DNA of 6,274 nucleotides, taken from NCBI GenBank assembly GCA_050261415.1, contig JBLNDG010000104.1:1-6274 (forward strand), given 5' to 3'. Every line of letters starts with the position of its first letter. Position 1 is the first letter of the stretch. Positions 5,768 through 6,274 of the stretch are shown here, one piece after another. Both the position numbers and the translations under genes were made by a program. Below the pieces are notes generated by a model. The model was not told the DNA's origin and did no database searches. It saw only the letters and a list, made by a program, of their open reading frames with translations. This stretch comes from JBLNDG01 sp050261415 (GTDB lineage Bacteria; Bacillota; Clostridia; Lutisporales; Lutisporaceae).

Positions 5768-6274
5768 ATGTGGTTTGGCCAATTGAAGACCAGACTGAGA
5801 AAAATGACAGTATATCTTGAACTTGTTCTGGCAGTATTTATTACAGTAGGAATAATTATAGGCATGATTGATTTGTTCAAATATATCTACATGATATATA
5901 CAACGAATGCAATAGAAACCTATGATGTATTCCAAAGGTTTTTGGGCCATGTGCTTTTACTGGTAGTGGGTGTTGAGCTTGTAGCTATGCTTATTATGCA
6001 TACACCCGGAAGCGTGCTGGAGGTTCTGCTTTATGCAGTCGCCAGAAACATGCTTATAGGCAGCAAGGAAATGACGGATTTCATATTGGGCGTTGTATCT
6101 ATTGCTGCTATATTTGCAATCAGAAGGTTTTTATTTATTAACACCATATCGGAAAATGAAGGCGTAATCAATGCTTTCTCGGCAGAAACCTCAATAAAAC
6201 AAATTAACGAAGCCACAGGGGTCCATATACCGTATGATTTGGCAGATAACGTAGGCAGCTTGGTTGCCTATCTG
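5768..6274 (+). CDS. PsiE-like membrane protein with C-terminal CorC/HlyC-like domain (3' end outside window)
   Basis: The reading frame is open from ATG 5768 to the window edge (169 codons, no stop), so the protein is incomplete. After a basic N-terminus there are about four hydrophobic helices: 15-36, 58-78, 82-97 (shorter and less hydrophobic) and 104-122. The arrangement, with a short E70-containing second helix and the LLYAVARNML segment (87-96), resembles the PsiE family, named for phosphate-starvation induction in E. coli and of unknown function. From about 137 the sequence FSAETSIKQINEATGVHIPY reads like the start of a CorC_HlyC (transporter-associated) domain, whose usual opening is a TSI-x2-LNE-x2-G pattern followed by a GGLV-like motif (here GSLVAYL, 163-169). 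Both domain calls are made by eye. Absent are the CBS domains that normally precede CorC_HlyC. The gene probably belongs to the queA transcript, but no functional link is evident. Confidence 0.7.
   Translation, partial: MWFGQLKTRLRKMTVYLELVLAVFITVGIIIGMIDLFKYIYMIYTTNAIETYDVFQRFLGHVLLLVVGVELVAMLIMHTPGSVLEVLLYAVARNMLIGSKEMTDFILGVVSIAAIFAIRRFLFINTISENEGVINAFSAETSIKQINEATGVHIPYDLADNVGSLVAYL

Overview
The window looks like a chromosomal, vertically inherited stretch from a low-GC, spore-forming anaerobic member of the Clostridia. The AT-rich codon use, strong AGGAGG-like ribosome binding sites, tight co-directional gene packing, the anaerobe-type queuosine reductase QueH and a SpoIID-family protein all point that way. 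A relative of the cellulolytic clostridia (Acetivibrio/Ruminiclostridium type) is my guess from gene content, not something the sequence proves.

Layout: positions 1-131 hold the tail of whatever lies upstream, a clear rho-independent terminator (52-77) and a short promoter region. This region carries a candidate LexA (SOS) operator at 105-118, just before ruvC. Seven genes then run on the + strand: ruvC (132-623, TTG start), ruvA (637-1221), ruvB (1238-2233), queH (2249-2794), a DUF2905 membrane protein (2791-3006, overlapping queH by 4 nt), a secreted SpoIID/LytB-family protein (3042-4706) and queA (4721-5746). An eighth gene (5768 to the window end, incomplete) encodes a membrane protein with a PsiE-like N-terminal part and the start of a CorC/HlyC-like domain. 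Gaps between genes are 13-35 nt or negative, and I see no terminator after position 77, so most or all of these genes could share one transcript.

How the genes work together: RuvA, RuvB and RuvC form the Holliday-junction branch-migration and resolution machine, and all catalytic motifs are intact. QueA and QueH catalyse the last two consecutive steps of tRNA queuosine synthesis (preQ1-tRNA to epoxyqueuosine, then to queuosine). They are separated by DUF2905 and the SpoIID-like gene. The SpoIID-like protein is probably a cell-wall lytic transglycosylase and carries an extra N-terminal region resembling a SPOR glycan-binding domain.

I found no CRISPR, mobile element, tRNA/rRNA or evident anti-phage system. 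The most interesting leads are the candidate SOS box controlling the operon, the PsiE-like/CorC_HlyC domain combination at the right edge, the SPOR-like region of the SpoIID homologue, and the conserved but unexplained DUF2905 gene translationally coupled to queH.
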